Notes under the pieces: model-generated
What the model saw: only the letters and a program-made list of their open reading frames with translations
Told to the model about the DNA's origin: nothing
The model's database searches: none
Shown here: positions 8,762 through 17,506 of the stretch, in pieces
Layout of the letters: each line of letters starts with the position of its first letter
Position numbering within the stretch: position 1 is the stretch's first letter
Made by a program: the position numbers and the translations under genes
DNA from: Pricia antarctica
Lineage (GTDB): Bacteria; Bacteroidota; Bacteroidia; Flavobacteriales; Flavobacteriaceae
Direction: 5' to 3'
DNA: 64,000 bases
Assembly (NCBI RefSeq): GCF_900101815.1
Contig: NZ_FNAO01000001.1
Coordinates: forward strand, 248,001 to 312,000

Positions 8762-9904
8762 ATGACACATTACGACTATATTATTATCGGTGCAGGTGCT
8801 TCGGGCCTGATGTTGGCCGATGCCCTTGGAAAGGATACTTTTTTTTCCGATACATCCATTTTGTTGTTAGACAAGGCCGCCAAAAGCGATAACGATCGTA
8901 CCTGGTGTTTTTGGGAAAAAGGCGCGGGCCAATTTGATGCCATCGTTTCGAACAATTGGCATCACATCTATTTCGGCGGACAGGAGGTTTCAAAAAAGTT
9001 CGATATCCATCCGTATTCCTATAAAATGATCCGGGGTATTGATTTTTATGAGGAATATCTAATGCGGCTGAATAGCTATCCGAACATCACTTTCCATCAA
9101 GAAAGCGTTACACAGGTTGAAGATTACGGAAATCGGGTGCTTGTTACTTCGGATAAAACCCAATATAGTGCCCTGAAGGTATTCAACAGCATCTTCGACT
9201 ATAAAATGGCCACAAATCAGGAAAAATATCCCGTTTTACAGCAGCATTTTTTAGGATGGACCTTAAAAACGAAATCTCCCGTTTTCAATGCCGACCAAGC
9301 CACGTATATGGATTTTTCTATCCCACAGAAAGGCAACACCCGTTTTATGTACGTACTGCCGTTCTCAGAAACGGAAGCATTGGTGGAGTACACGCTGTTC
9401 TCCAAAAATCTGCTTCCTAAAAAGGAATATGAAAAAGCCATCAGCGATTATTTAAAAAACGACCTCAACTGCGCTGAATTTGAGATTGTGGATACCGAAA
9501 AGGGCAGCATCCCCATGACCTGTTACGATTTCCGCGAGCATCATACCAAGAACATCCGCTACATCGGCACTGCTGGCGGATGGGCTAAGCCCAGCACCGG
9601 CTATACCTTCAAGAGCAGCTCGAAAAAAGTGCCCCAGCTTGTGGAATATCTCAAAACCGGCAAACCTTTAAATCAATTGAGTTTCAAAAACAAATTTTGG
9701 TTTTATGATTTATTGTTTCTGGATGTGCTTGCCAAAGACAATGGCAAAGGCCACCATATTTTCGAAACCCTGTTCAAGAATCGTAATCCACAATTGATAT
9801 TCAAGTTTTTGGATGAGGAGACTTCGTTCGGAGAGGATGTAAACTATATTTTGGGATGCCCGAAACTACCTTTTGTCAAGGCCTTGCTAGGGCGGATTTA
9901 TTAG
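8762..9904 (+). CDS. crtY: lycopene beta-cyclase
   Basis: 380 aa FAD/NAD-type flavoprotein of the CrtY family, which converts lycopene to beta-carotene, precursor of zeaxanthin in yellow flavobacteria. The N-terminal dinucleotide-binding motif is IIIGAGASGLMLA. The signature NDRTWCFWEKG, typical of lycopene cyclases, is at residues 44-54, and IGTAGGWAKPSTGY is the conserved C-terminal motif. No other carotenoid gene adjoins it, so the rest of the pathway must be elsewhere. It is transcribed away from the MntR-like regulator through a region with a candidate operator. Confidence 0.93.
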   Translation: MTHYDYIIIGAGASGLMLADALGKDTFFSDTSILLLDKAAKSDNDRTWCFWEKGAGQFDAIVSNNWHHIYFGGQEVSKKFDIHPYSYKMIRGIDFYEEYLMRLNSYPNITFHQESVTQVEDYGNRVLVTSDKTQYSALKVFNSIFDYKMATNQEKYPVLQQHFLGWTLKTKSPVFNADQATYMDFSIPQKGNTRFMYVLPFSETEALVEYTLFSKNLLPKKEYEKAISDYLKNDLNCAEFEIVDTEKGSIPMTCYDFREHHTKNIRYIGTAGGWAKPSTGYTFKSSSKKVPQLVEYLKTGKPLNQLSFKNKFWFYDLLFLDVLAKDNGKGHHIFETLFKNRNPQLIFKFLDEETSFGEDVNYILGCPKLPFVKALLGRIY

Positions 9905-10183
9905 GGAATCAAATAAGAACTGAACCGCTTTATCGACACGGAAAACACAAGGCTAAAAAATTCTACAAAATCGACAAAGCCCACTACGGAGCACCGAAAG
10001 GTCAATCGTATGATTGCCGAGGGCGAGGAAGACATCAATCCCGGGAGATTGGGTAGTAGGGAGAAAGCAAAAGAATTGATAAAAATTTCGAGCCCATGAC
10101 GATGCAAGAAAAACAGACGAATTCTAACAATCAATCAAAATAAAATCCTCAAAAGCGAATTTAAACAGCAATAAGGTAAAAGC
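9905..10183. other. 279-base gap without a recognised gene
   Basis: Between the convergent ends of crtY and rpmA. One plus frame without a good start contains the protein-like stretch RMIAEGEEDINPGRLGSRE before a stop near 10099; it could be a decayed gene but I cannot identify it. No strong hairpin with a T-run is visible. Confidence 0.4.
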
Positions 10184-10444
10184 CTAAGCCTCGAAAGGCT
10201 CAATGGAAACATAAGACTTTCCACCTACTTTCTTTTCAAATTTCACGAGTCCGTCTACACGCGCATGCAACGTATGATCTTTTCCTAAATATACATTTTG
10301 GCCGGGATTGTGCTTTGTGCCCCGTTGTCTTACGATGATGTTGCCGGCGGTAGCGGCCTGCCCACCAAAAATCTTAACACCTAAGCGTTTCGATTCCGAT
10401 TCCCTACCGTTTTTAGAGCTACCTACTCCTTTTTTATGAGCCAT
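10184..10444 (-). CDS. rpmA: 50S ribosomal protein L27
   Basis: 86 aa, the usual length. The sequence begins [18 protein letters not shown] with the characteristic GGQ-containing block and [11 protein letters not shown], so identity is firm. L27 sits near the peptidyl-transferase centre of the large subunit. There is no N-terminal propeptide; the lysine-rich N-terminus starts directly at the ATG. It lies 56 bases behind rplU on the same strand, the standard L21-L27 operon. Confidence 0.98.
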   Translation of the reverse strand: MAHKKGVGSSKNGRESESKRLGVKIFGGQAATAGNIIVRQRGTKHNPGQNVYLGKDHTLHARVDGLVKFEKKVGGKSYVSIEPFEA

Positions 10445-10500
10445 GGCTTGAAAAATTATTTGTTAATTATTGATTATTCTCGAAGTTCCGATAGTATCGA

Positions 10501-11301
10501 TTACTTTTTCTTAAGCAATTCTCTGGCCTGCTTCACCCATTCTTCGGATTCTATTTTTTCGCGGGTAATACCATCCAGTGCAGAAAGTTCATCCCTATCG
10601 GCAGCCTTCAGTTTACTGATCTGTTCGTAAGTATAAACGCCCACTTCGTTCAATCTTTCCTCGTAGGCCGGTCCGATGCCGTTGATTTCCTTCAAGTCAT
10701 CCGCATCTGCCTTTGTGGAAGTACCGATACTGTGAAGCAGCTTGTCCACATCTATCTCAATATGTGAATCTTCTGCCCTATGCTCTGCGCGTGAAATCAA
10801 ATTCTCGCTGACCTCGTCCTTATCGGGTTTCGCCTTGGTCTCGCTTTTTGTTGAAGCTTCCTTTTGTGGGGTAGCTTTTTCAGCTTTTGCTTTAGGGGCG
10901 GCCGCGTTTTCTGCAGGTGCCGATTTTTCCTTGGCGTCTTTCTTAGCTACGGGTTTGGCTTCTTCCTTCTTCTCCGCTTTTTTAGCACCTTTGGTAACGA
11001 TACTCTCGATTACGATTTCGGTCAACGATTGACGGTGTCCGTTTTTCTTTTGGTATCCTTTACGTCTTTTCTTCTTAAAGACGATAACCTTGTCACCTTT
11101 TAGGTGTCGAATGACTTTGGCCTCAACCGAGGCTCCGTCTATAGCCGGGGCGCCAATAGTGATGTCCGTTCCGTCGCCCAAAAGAAGTACGTTACCAAAA
11201 GTTACCTTTTTGCCTTCTTCGGTCTGTAAACGGTGCACATACACTTTTTGGTCTTTCGCAACTTTAAATTGCTGCCCTGCCATCTCTACGATTGCATACA
11301 T
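10501..11301 (-). CDS. rplU: 50S ribosomal protein L21 with C-terminal extension domain
   Basis: 266 aa from the ATG at 11301; nine further in-frame residues upstream are unlikely to be used. Residues 1-~103 are canonical L21 (MYAIVEMAGQQFKVAKDQ, and KKKRRKGYQKKNGHRQ near the rRNA-contact end). An Ala/Lys/Glu-rich, low-complexity linker of about 90 residues follows. The C-terminal ~65 residues form a helix-hairpin-helix-like module (LKEINGIGPAYEERLNEVG). A normal L21 stops near residue 103. Similar L21 fusions are known in flavobacteria; the role of the tail is unknown. Confidence 0.95.
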   Translation of the reverse strand: MYAIVEMAGQQFKVAKDQKVYVHRLQTEEGKKVTFGNVLLLGDGTDITIGAPAIDGASVEAKVIRHLKGDKVIVFKKKRRKGYQKKNGHRQSLTEIVIESIVTKGAKKAEKKEEAKPVAKKDAKEKSAPAENAAAPKAKAEKATPQKEASTKSETKAKPDKDEVSENLISRAEHRAEDSHIEIDVDKLLHSIGTSTKADADDLKEINGIGPAYEERLNEVGVYTYEQISKLKAADRDELSALDGITREKIESEEWVKQARELLKKK

Positions 11302-11395
11302 AATGTGTGTATTTGTTTGATTTACCACCTATTTTTTCAATAAGCGGATGCAAATATAGTGCTAATTCACTAATGCACAAACGGTATTTCTAATT

Positions 11396-11851
11396 TTAAG
11401 CAGTTTTTTTCTTGGAACTTCGAGGTGTTTTGAAGAGTTGCATAAAAGAAAGGGTTAGGACTAACGTGGTGGCAAAACCCATAATGGCCACTGTGAAGAA
11501 AACGATGGCTTCGAAATCCTTAAAACTTTTGAACCAGGTATCGGCAAGCTGACGTAAAAATTCCGGATTGATTTCTGTGGAGTATACAGCAAAAAAAAGA
11601 GTAAATAGTATGGTGGCGATAAACCCGGTGACAATTCCCGCAGTGAAGCCCTTGCCATAATTAAAAGCATGCTTTTCGCTCAATCTAAAATACTTGATGG
11701 CCTCATAGATACCGAAGCCCGTAATGACTCCGTTGAAAAGGCTGAAAAAGACATTCGTATGCAGGTCGAAAAGCGCCAGAACCAAAAAATACGCGATCAA
11801 CGAACCGCTTGTAGCTACTCCGAACCGAATGGGCAATGCAAACTCTTTCAT
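11396..11851 (-). CDS. DUF4199 family inner-membrane protein
   Basis: 151 aa with four hydrophobic segments, roughly residues 8-28, 32-52, 72-92 and 115-140, and a basic C-terminus (PRSSKKKTA). Length, layout and the YEAIKYFR stretch fit the DUF4199 family common in Bacteroidetes. Function is unknown. It stands alone, 94 bases upstream of the rplU start on the same strand, so it could lead the rplU transcript. Confidence 0.7.
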   Translation of the reverse strand: MKEFALPIRFGVATSGSLIAYFLVLALFDLHTNVFFSLFNGVITGFGIYEAIKYFRLSEKHAFNYGKGFTAGIVTGFIATILFTLFFAVYSTEINPEFLRQLADTWFKSFKDFEAIVFFTVAIMGFATTLVLTLSFMQLFKTPRSSKKKTA

Positions 11852-12232
11852 AGTTGTTCAATTTTTCAAGTAAGATATTCAAATTAATCAAAATTAAGAA
11901 ACAATTGCATAAAATTCTTGTTAAACCCATCCCGAATATCTTGACCAGCCAACCCAATTGTCTGGTCAGAGGCCTTAGCAAATAGGGTGCCGATCCTAGA
12001 GTTGTCAAGGCAAACTTTGTATTGGCCCATGTAATATTTTTAGGATTTTAATAATTAGCATTGACCAAAGACCAATGTCTACCCGAGGGCAAGGCGGAAG
12101 TGGTAGATTTTCTGCATCATGCTATGTGAAGCGATTGTTTTGAGCCGCCTAGCAGGCCCATTTATGAAAGCGTTAAATATAAAGGCATTAATTGGGATAA
12201 TTTCCTAAATTGGACCATCTAAAACACCTGGA
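11852..12232. other. 381-base intergenic region, divergent promoters expected
   Basis: Separates DUF4199 (minus) from the serine hydrolase (plus), so both promoters should lie here. The only clear structure is an inverted repeat, TGACCAG (11942-11948) and CTGGTCA (11962-11968), with a 13-base loop. I see no coding frame worth reporting and no perfect TAnnTTTG with a well spaced TTTG. Confidence 0.4.
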
Positions 12233-13513
12233 ATGAAAATCAAAGCGCTTTGCCTTTCCGTAGGCTTTATTCTTTTTCTTACAATCGCCTGTAAAGAAGC
12301 CAAACCCGAACCTAAATCTGAAGTAATCCCGAAAATGTTGGTAACCGACAATGTCAAGTCCGCTTTAGACTCCACATTGCAGGCGTTCGTTGATTCTGGG
12401 AATATTGCCGGAGTTTCCGCCCTTATCTTCGAAAAAGACAAAGAAGTCTATTTCAATGCCTTCGGGTATGCCGACCGTGAAGCAAAAAAGCCGATGGATA
12501 GAAATACTATCGTACAGATGTATTCCATGACCAAACCGATTACGGGTACGGCTTTGATGAGCTTATACGAGAAAGGAAAGTTCGACCTAGACGACCCGGT
12601 ATCAAAATACGCTCCTGAATTTGCCCAAATCAAAGTTTATGGGGGAGAAGACGCCTCGGGAAAACCGATTCTCGAAGAGCCGAAACGCCCCATGACAATT
12701 CGCGACCTTACCCGCCATACGGCCGGTTTTGGAATTACGGGCGAATCTGGACTTGGAAAACTGGTAGAAGATGCCGATGCCCTGAATCGCGAAAATACCT
12801 TGGGGCAGATGGCCGAAAAAATAAGCAAGGTTCCTTTGGCATTTAGCCCCGGGGAACAATGGCTGTACGGCCCTTCCGTTGATGTACAGGCCTTTTTGGT
12901 AGAAAGGATTTCGGGGCAGCCTTATGGGGAATATGTGCGTGAACATGTACTAGACCCCTTGAACATGAACGAGACCGGCTATTTCATTCCCGAGAAAAAT
13001 CGCGACCGCTTCGCTGCACTGTACCGGAGAACAGGCGAAGGCATCTTGGAAAGGGACACCGTCACCTACAGCAACTATACTGAAAAATGGCCGATGACCC
13101 GAGGCGGATCGGGTCTCTCCTCGACCCTCGACGATTACATGCGCTTTGCCCGTATGTTGGTCAACGAAGGAACATTGGATTCCGTGACCGTGCTAAAACC
13201 GGAAACCGTAAAATTGATGGCCACCAACCAATTGGCCGACAGTGTTACAGAACGTCATTTTTTACCGAGCAAAGGACAGGTCGGTTTTGGTATCGACTTT
13301 GCAGTTCGGGTCGCGCCCCCGGTCGATGACGACGAAAACAAAGGTGTGGTAGGCGAGTTTTTCTGGGATGGGGCGGCCAGCACCCTGTTTTGGGTAGATC
13401 CGGTGAACGACTTGACCGCGGTGTTGTTCGTGCAATTGTTTCCCTATGACCAGATCGGGCTACACAAAGCATTTCGGGACGCTATTTATGGGCCGTATTC
13501 CAAAGATAAATGA
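12233..13513 (+). CDS. serine hydrolase, beta-lactamase/PBP4 fold, lipoprotein
   Basis: 426 aa. A lipoprotein signal peptide ends in LTIAC with the lipid-bearing Cys20, so it should be anchored in the outer or inner membrane facing the periplasm or surface. The SxxK catalytic motif is SMTKPITG near residue 98 and a YGPSVD tyrosine motif lies near residue 205. The family (class C beta-lactamase-like) includes esterases, D-aminopeptidases and DD-peptidases; the substrate cannot be told. The CocE-like gene starts 34 bases downstream. A related hydrolase without lipobox is at 27754. Confidence 0.85.
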   Translation: MKIKALCLSVGFILFLTIACKEAKPEPKSEVIPKMLVTDNVKSALDSTLQAFVDSGNIAGVSALIFEKDKEVYFNAFGYADREAKKPMDRNTIVQMYSMTKPITGTALMSLYEKGKFDLDDPVSKYAPEFAQIKVYGGEDASGKPILEEPKRPMTIRDLTRHTAGFGITGESGLGKLVEDADALNRENTLGQMAEKISKVPLAFSPGEQWLYGPSVDVQAFLVERISGQPYGEYVREHVLDPLNMNETGYFIPEKNRDRFAALYRRTGEGILERDTVTYSNYTEKWPMTRGGSGLSSTLDDYMRFARMLVNEGTLDSVTVLKPETVKLMATNQLADSVTERHFLPSKGQVGFGIDFAVRVAPPVDDDENKGVVGEFFWDGAASTLFWVDPVNDLTAVLFVQLFPYDQIGLHKAFRDAIYGPYSKDK

Positions 13514-13520
13514 GTATCTT

Positions 13521-13528
13521 TACTTTTG
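13521..13528 (+). promoter_or_regulatory. candidate -7 element before the CocE-like gene
   Basis: TACTTTTG is a perfect match to the Bacteroidetes TAnnTTTG box, 20 bases before the ATG at 13548. No good TTTG lies 19-21 bases upstream, so support is partial. Confidence 0.3.
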
Positions 13529-13547
13529 AATTAATCCTCAAGATAGA

Positions 13548-15476
13548 ATGCTGAAAATCAAACTTCCCCTTTGTATACTGCTGTTGCTTTTGTTTGCGAC
13601 TTCCCATGCCCAAAATGCCGATTCACTGCTGTTGAAGCAAAACTACGACCTGAAGGAATATCGCATCCCCATGCGCGACGGGGCCGAACTCTTTACGGTT
13701 GTCTATACGCCCAAGAATACCTCAAAAAAGTATCCCATTCTGATGAACCGCACCTGCTACAATGCCTCCAACAACACCGATTACCAGTACAGCGGATATC
13801 CTTCCAAATATTTGGTGGAAGACGGTTATATTTTGGTCTTTCAGGATGTTCGGGGCCGCTATATGTCCGACGGCACCTTCGATAATATGCGGCCGAACAT
13901 CCCCGGAAACAATCCGAAGAACAAAAAGGATATCGATGAAAGTTCGGATACCTACGATACGATAGAATGGATGGTCAAGAACATCAAGGGAAACAACGGC
14001 AAGGTAGGTATGTACGGCATATCGTATCCCGGACATTATACGGCCGCAGGTATGATCGATGCGCATCCAGCCCTCAAGGCATCTTCGCCACAGGCCCCGA
14101 TTGCGGACTTTTTCTTTGACGATTTCCATCACCAGGGCGCCTATTTGGAAAGCTATACCGCGGCCTTCGCCGTCTTCGGCTATCAAAAGGACAGTTTGAC
14201 CCGCGAACCTTGGTATACCGATAAGTTGATGCGGTTTTATGAGAATCCCGCCCCCGATGCTTATGATTTCTTCCTCCGGATGGGCCCGCTTAAGAACATC
14301 ACCGAAAAATTTCATAACGATAATTTCTTTTGGAAGCAGATTACCGAACACCCAAACTATGACGAATTCTGGCAGAAAAGAAACATCCTGCCCCACTTGA
14401 AAAATATAACCCCGGCCGTAATGACCGTAGGCGGATGGTTCGATGCCGAAGACCTCTACGGCCCGTTGAACATTTACAAGACCGTGGAAGCTACCAGTCC
14501 AAAAGCTACCAATACCATCGTAATGGGCCCGTTTGATCATGGGGGCTGGGCACGGGAAAAAGGAAAGACCGTGCACAACAACATTTATTTCGGAGATAGC
14601 ATCGCTACGTTTTTCCAAAAGGAAATAGAGCGGAAATTCTTTGCCAAACACTTAAAGGACGAGGTCTCAGATCCTTTGCCCGAGGCCTACATGTTTGATA
14701 CGGGTTCGAAGGAATGGAAAAAATTCGACCAATGGCCACCCGAAAACATCGAAGCGGTAAGTTTGGGCTTTGGCAAAAACGGCAAACTCAGCATTGATGG
14801 CCCCATAGACGAAACGGCGGAATTCGAATACACCAGCGATCCTAAAAAGCCCGTACCCTATACCTCACAGATCGAAGGCTTGACTTTTACGCCCCGCAGA
14901 TACATGTCCGACGATCAGCGCCAAGCGTCCCGTCGGCCCGATGTGCTCACTTTTGAAACCGAACCGCTAGCCGCCGATAGAATGCTTGCCGGCGAGATTT
15001 TGGCCAAACTGAAGGTAGCTATCAGTACTACCGATGCCGATTTTATCGTAAAGCTGATTGATGTGTATCCGCCCGACCATGAAAATTACGAGCATAATCC
15101 CGATAATATTGTCATGGGCGATTACCAACAGCTGGTCCGTGCCGAAGTTTTCCGGGGGAGGTTCCGAAACAGTTTTGAAAAACCAGAGCCCTTTGTTCCC
15201 GGTAAGGCCGAAGACATAAACTTCCGTTTACAGGATATTCTGCATACCTTCAAAAAAGGACACCGCATCATGGTGCAGATCCACAGCACCTGGTTCCCGT
15301 ATATCGACCGCAATCCACAAAAATATGTGGACAATATCTACGAGGCCAATGAAGAGGATTTTATAAAGTCCGAAATTACCGTGTTCGGGTCTTCGACCGT
15401 CGAAGTCGGGGGTACTCAGGATTGCTGTCAACCTGCTCCGTTTCAGATGAAAGAAAAAGAAACGATCAAGGATTAA
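13548..15476 (+). CDS. CocE/NonD family hydrolase (X-Pro dipeptidyl-peptidase-like), exported
   Basis: 642 aa. Residues 1-21 form a signal peptide (LCILLLLLFATSHAQ). The alpha/beta-hydrolase core starts with the IPMRDGAELFTVVYTPK strand and has its nucleophile in GMYGISYPG. MGPFDHGGW probably holds the catalytic His. The C-terminal half is the jelly-roll domain of the S15/CocE family, ending with an HRIMVQIHSTWFPYIDRN stretch typical of the family. Members cleave esters, amides or acylated peptides. It forms a likely unit with the preceding serine hydrolase. Substrate unknown. Confidence 0.88.
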   Translation: MLKIKLPLCILLLLLFATSHAQNADSLLLKQNYDLKEYRIPMRDGAELFTVVYTPKNTSKKYPILMNRTCYNASNNTDYQYSGYPSKYLVEDGYILVFQDVRGRYMSDGTFDNMRPNIPGNNPKNKKDIDESSDTYDTIEWMVKNIKGNNGKVGMYGISYPGHYTAAGMIDAHPALKASSPQAPIADFFFDDFHHQGAYLESYTAAFAVFGYQKDSLTREPWYTDKLMRFYENPAPDAYDFFLRMGPLKNITEKFHNDNFFWKQITEHPNYDEFWQKRNILPHLKNITPAVMTVGGWFDAEDLYGPLNIYKTVEATSPKATNTIVMGPFDHGGWAREKGKTVHNNIYFGDSIATFFQKEIERKFFAKHLKDEVSDPLPEAYMFDTGSKEWKKFDQWPPENIEAVSLGFGKNGKLSIDGPIDETAEFEYTSDPKKPVPYTSQIEGLTFTPRRYMSDDQRQASRRPDVLTFETEPLAADRMLAGEILAKLKVAISTTDADFIVKLIDVYPPDHENYEHNPDNIVMGDYQQLVRAEVFRGRFRNSFEKPEPFVPGKAEDINFRLQDILHTFKKGHRIMVQIHSTWFPYIDRNPQKYVDNIYEANEEDFIKSEITVFGSSTVEVGGTQDCCQPAPFQMKEKETIKD

Positions 15477-15542
15477 AAAACTGAATTTACATCCTCTTAT
15501 AATAGTCGATCTATCCCAAAAAAAAACCGATACTTTCTACAA

Positions 15543-15719
15543 GTGGATTACCTACGCAAAGGCTTCAGACTCATTTTAGAATTGAACGATAAAAAGCTAA
15601 CGGCCAAAACGCTTTTCGATGCCGACCACGACGGGGAAATGGAAATATATGCACTTACCGCCCCAAAATACGAGCCAAAGGACCGTAATACCACAACGGA
15701 TTCGTTTGCAATAGTATAA
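15543..15719 (+). pseudogene. probable gene remnant in a 476-base gap
   Basis: A 58-codon frame with protein-like content (GFRLILELNDKKLTAKTLFD, then DADHDGEMEIY). The upstream part LIIVDLSQKKTDTFYKWITYA is coding-like in another frame, which suggests a frameshifted remnant. No family is recognised. Apart from this, the gap 15477-15952 holds only the promoter and dyad described separately. Confidence 0.3.
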
Positions 15720-15895
15720 GATGAACCCTTAAACGACAAAATACAACTGAGTTAGAGCCTTTATGACGGTTTCTTTGAGCAGCATAGCCATAGCTACGGT
15801 GAGAAGAAAAGACAAAATATAGCACGTAAAATTTGAAAATTGTAGCTAAAAGAATACTTCGAGACCAGTTCAATAAAAACAAGTATGACATTTTC

Positions 15896-15927
15896 ATTGG
15901 ATAAAAGCGGTATTAAAAGTAATTTTG
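15896..15927 (+). promoter_or_regulatory. promoter of the thioredoxin-like gene
   Basis: ATTG at 15896-15899, a 20-base spacer, then TAATTTTG at 15920-15927. This matches the Bacteroidetes primary sigma pattern TTTG-N19-21-TAnnTTTG except for one base in the -33 box. The expected transcription start is near 15934, 19 bases before the ATG at 15953. It is the best-formed promoter I found in the window. Confidence 0.6.
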
Positions 15928-15938
15928 ATACCGCTTTT
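15903..15938. promoter_or_regulatory. 11-bp inverted repeat framing the -7 box, candidate operator
   Basis: AAAAGCGGTAT (15903-15913) and ATACCGCTTTT (15928-15938) are perfect complements separated by 14 bases. The loop contains the whole -7 box TAATTTTG. One arm lies in the promoter spacer and the other over the expected start site, as expected for a repressor operator. As RNA it could also fold as a hairpin, but the position fits DNA binding better. Confidence 0.5.
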
Positions 15939-15952
15939 AAATATCCCTTTAC

Positions 15953-17278
15953 ATGAAAAAGTTAGTAATTCTAGTCCTATTATTATCCGGCACCATCGGT
16001 ACTGCACAGCACAGCATCTCCGGCACCTTTACGCCCGCCAAAGATTATAAGTGGCTGATTGCCTACCATCTCAAGTCGGGCAACCAAGCCTATACCGTCG
16101 ATACCGCGATTAAAAACGGAGCGTTTACACTTAATTTCCCTGCAGAGGCAGAACCTGGTACCTATCGACTGGTCTATGCCGTACCCCAAGAAAAATTTTA
16201 TTTTGACGTACTCTACAACGGAAAAGAAGATGTGCAAATAAACTTCGATTCCAAAACAGGAGTTTCGTTTACTTCATCGAAAGAAAACCGGATTTTCGAT
16301 GCCTATTTCAAGGAAATCAATGCCGCAAAACAGGCGTTCATCGACTTTTACCAAGCGGGAAAAACCGATAAGGATGCTTTTGCAAAGCTCATCGATAGAA
16401 TGGAAACAGCTCAAAACGCCTACGAAGATGAATCGGAAGGCCTCTTGGCACACCATTTTATAGCCGCCAACCGGTCTTACATTCCCTCCGAATATGAAAC
16501 CAGTGAAACCTACTGGCAGCATAAAAAAGACCGCTATTTTGAACATCTTGATCTGAATGACCCAGTTTTACAGAGCTCGGCATTCTTGACGGACAAATTG
16601 AGCAACTATGTCTTTACCGCCGTATCGACAGAAAAAAGATCCAAGGCGGAGACCCAAAAAATCCTTCAGAAAAACATCGACAAAATAGCCTCCGAATTAA
16701 AGGGCACGGATGCCGCTTATCGCTTCCATATATACCATACCTTCTACACCAAAGCGACGGCAAACGGGTTTTACGCTACGGCCGACCATATTCTCGACAC
16801 CTACCTAAAACCCTTAGCTGAAGAAACCGGTAACCAAAAAACCGTCGATGACATAGAAGTCCAAAACCGTTTACAAATAGGCGCCATACCCCCCGAAATC
16901 ACCTGGAAGGACGGAAATACGACCAAAACCTTGAGCGAAATGGACGGAGCGGATTGCTACATCCTTATTTTTTGGAGTAGCACCTGCTCGCATTGCCTGC
17001 ACGAGATACCTCCGTTGCATGAGAAGCTAAAACAATATCCCGATATAAAAGTTATCGCCGTTGGCCTCGAAGACGGCAAGGAGAATTGGGAGAAAGAATC
17101 GGCCAAACTTCCCGATTTCGAGCATGTACTGGCCCTTGATCATTGGGACAGCGAATACGCCAAAGTATACGACATCCACAAAACCCCTACCTTTTTTATT
17201 TTGGATGCGAACAAAAGGATCATTGCAAAACCGGAGAGTGATATTGAGGTCGTGAAGTTCTTGGAAGGAAATACATAG
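15953..17278 (+). CDS. exported TlpA/thioredoxin-like protein with N-terminal DUF4369-type region
   Basis: 441 aa. A signal peptide spans residues 1-19 (LVILVLLLSGTIGTAQ). The N-terminal ~100 residues are beta-rich, like the DUF4369-type domain seen in many Bacteroidetes thiol-disulfide proteins. A helical middle follows, and the C-terminal ~140 residues are thioredoxin-fold with the redox motif STCSHCLHEIP (CSHC). The cis-Pro is in KTPTFFI. It should reduce or isomerise periplasmic disulfides. It has its own promoter with an operator-like dyad directly upstream, so expression is probably conditional. Confidence 0.85.
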   Translation: MKKLVILVLLLSGTIGTAQHSISGTFTPAKDYKWLIAYHLKSGNQAYTVDTAIKNGAFTLNFPAEAEPGTYRLVYAVPQEKFYFDVLYNGKEDVQINFDSKTGVSFTSSKENRIFDAYFKEINAAKQAFIDFYQAGKTDKDAFAKLIDRMETAQNAYEDESEGLLAHHFIAANRSYIPSEYETSETYWQHKKDRYFEHLDLNDPVLQSSAFLTDKLSNYVFTAVSTEKRSKAETQKILQKNIDKIASELKGTDAAYRFHIYHTFYTKATANGFYATADHILDTYLKPLAEETGNQKTVDDIEVQNRLQIGAIPPEITWKDGNTTKTLSEMDGADCYILIFWSSTCSHCLHEIPPLHEKLKQYPDIKVIAVGLEDGKENWEKESAKLPDFEHVLALDHWDSEYAKVYDIHKTPTFFILDANKRIIAKPESDIEVVKFLEGNT

Positions 17279-17506
17279 TGGTTAGTAGCCACGGTTGGGA
17301 GGTCTTTGGCAGCAAAGGACGTGGCTTACTTCGCAGAGAATCACAGAGAAAACTTAGGGATTTATAGAGAGAAATAAACACGTATTGCACTAGAGCGTTT
17401 GCCGGACGTCCCTTTTCACAAAATTGTTTTTGAGAACTTTTGAAAAGTAACTTTAGAGAAATATCACTTGATTTTCAAATTACTACATTTTCAAATTGAG
17501 AAATTG

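Noticed and set aside
13722-14651. 309-codon minus-strand open frame
   Set aside because: It lies fully inside the CocE-like gene, whose product has clear motifs; the antisense translation shows no family signal.
15928-15938. Rho-independent terminator before the thioredoxin-like gene
   Set aside because: The dyad encloses a perfectly spaced -7 box and ends 14 bases before the ATG, so an operator is the better reading.
17279-17506. Possible small RNA or gene in the gap after the thioredoxin-like gene
   Set aside because: No stable hairpin, no coding frame with a start; only AT-rich sequence and a CAGAGAATCACAGAG-like stretch.
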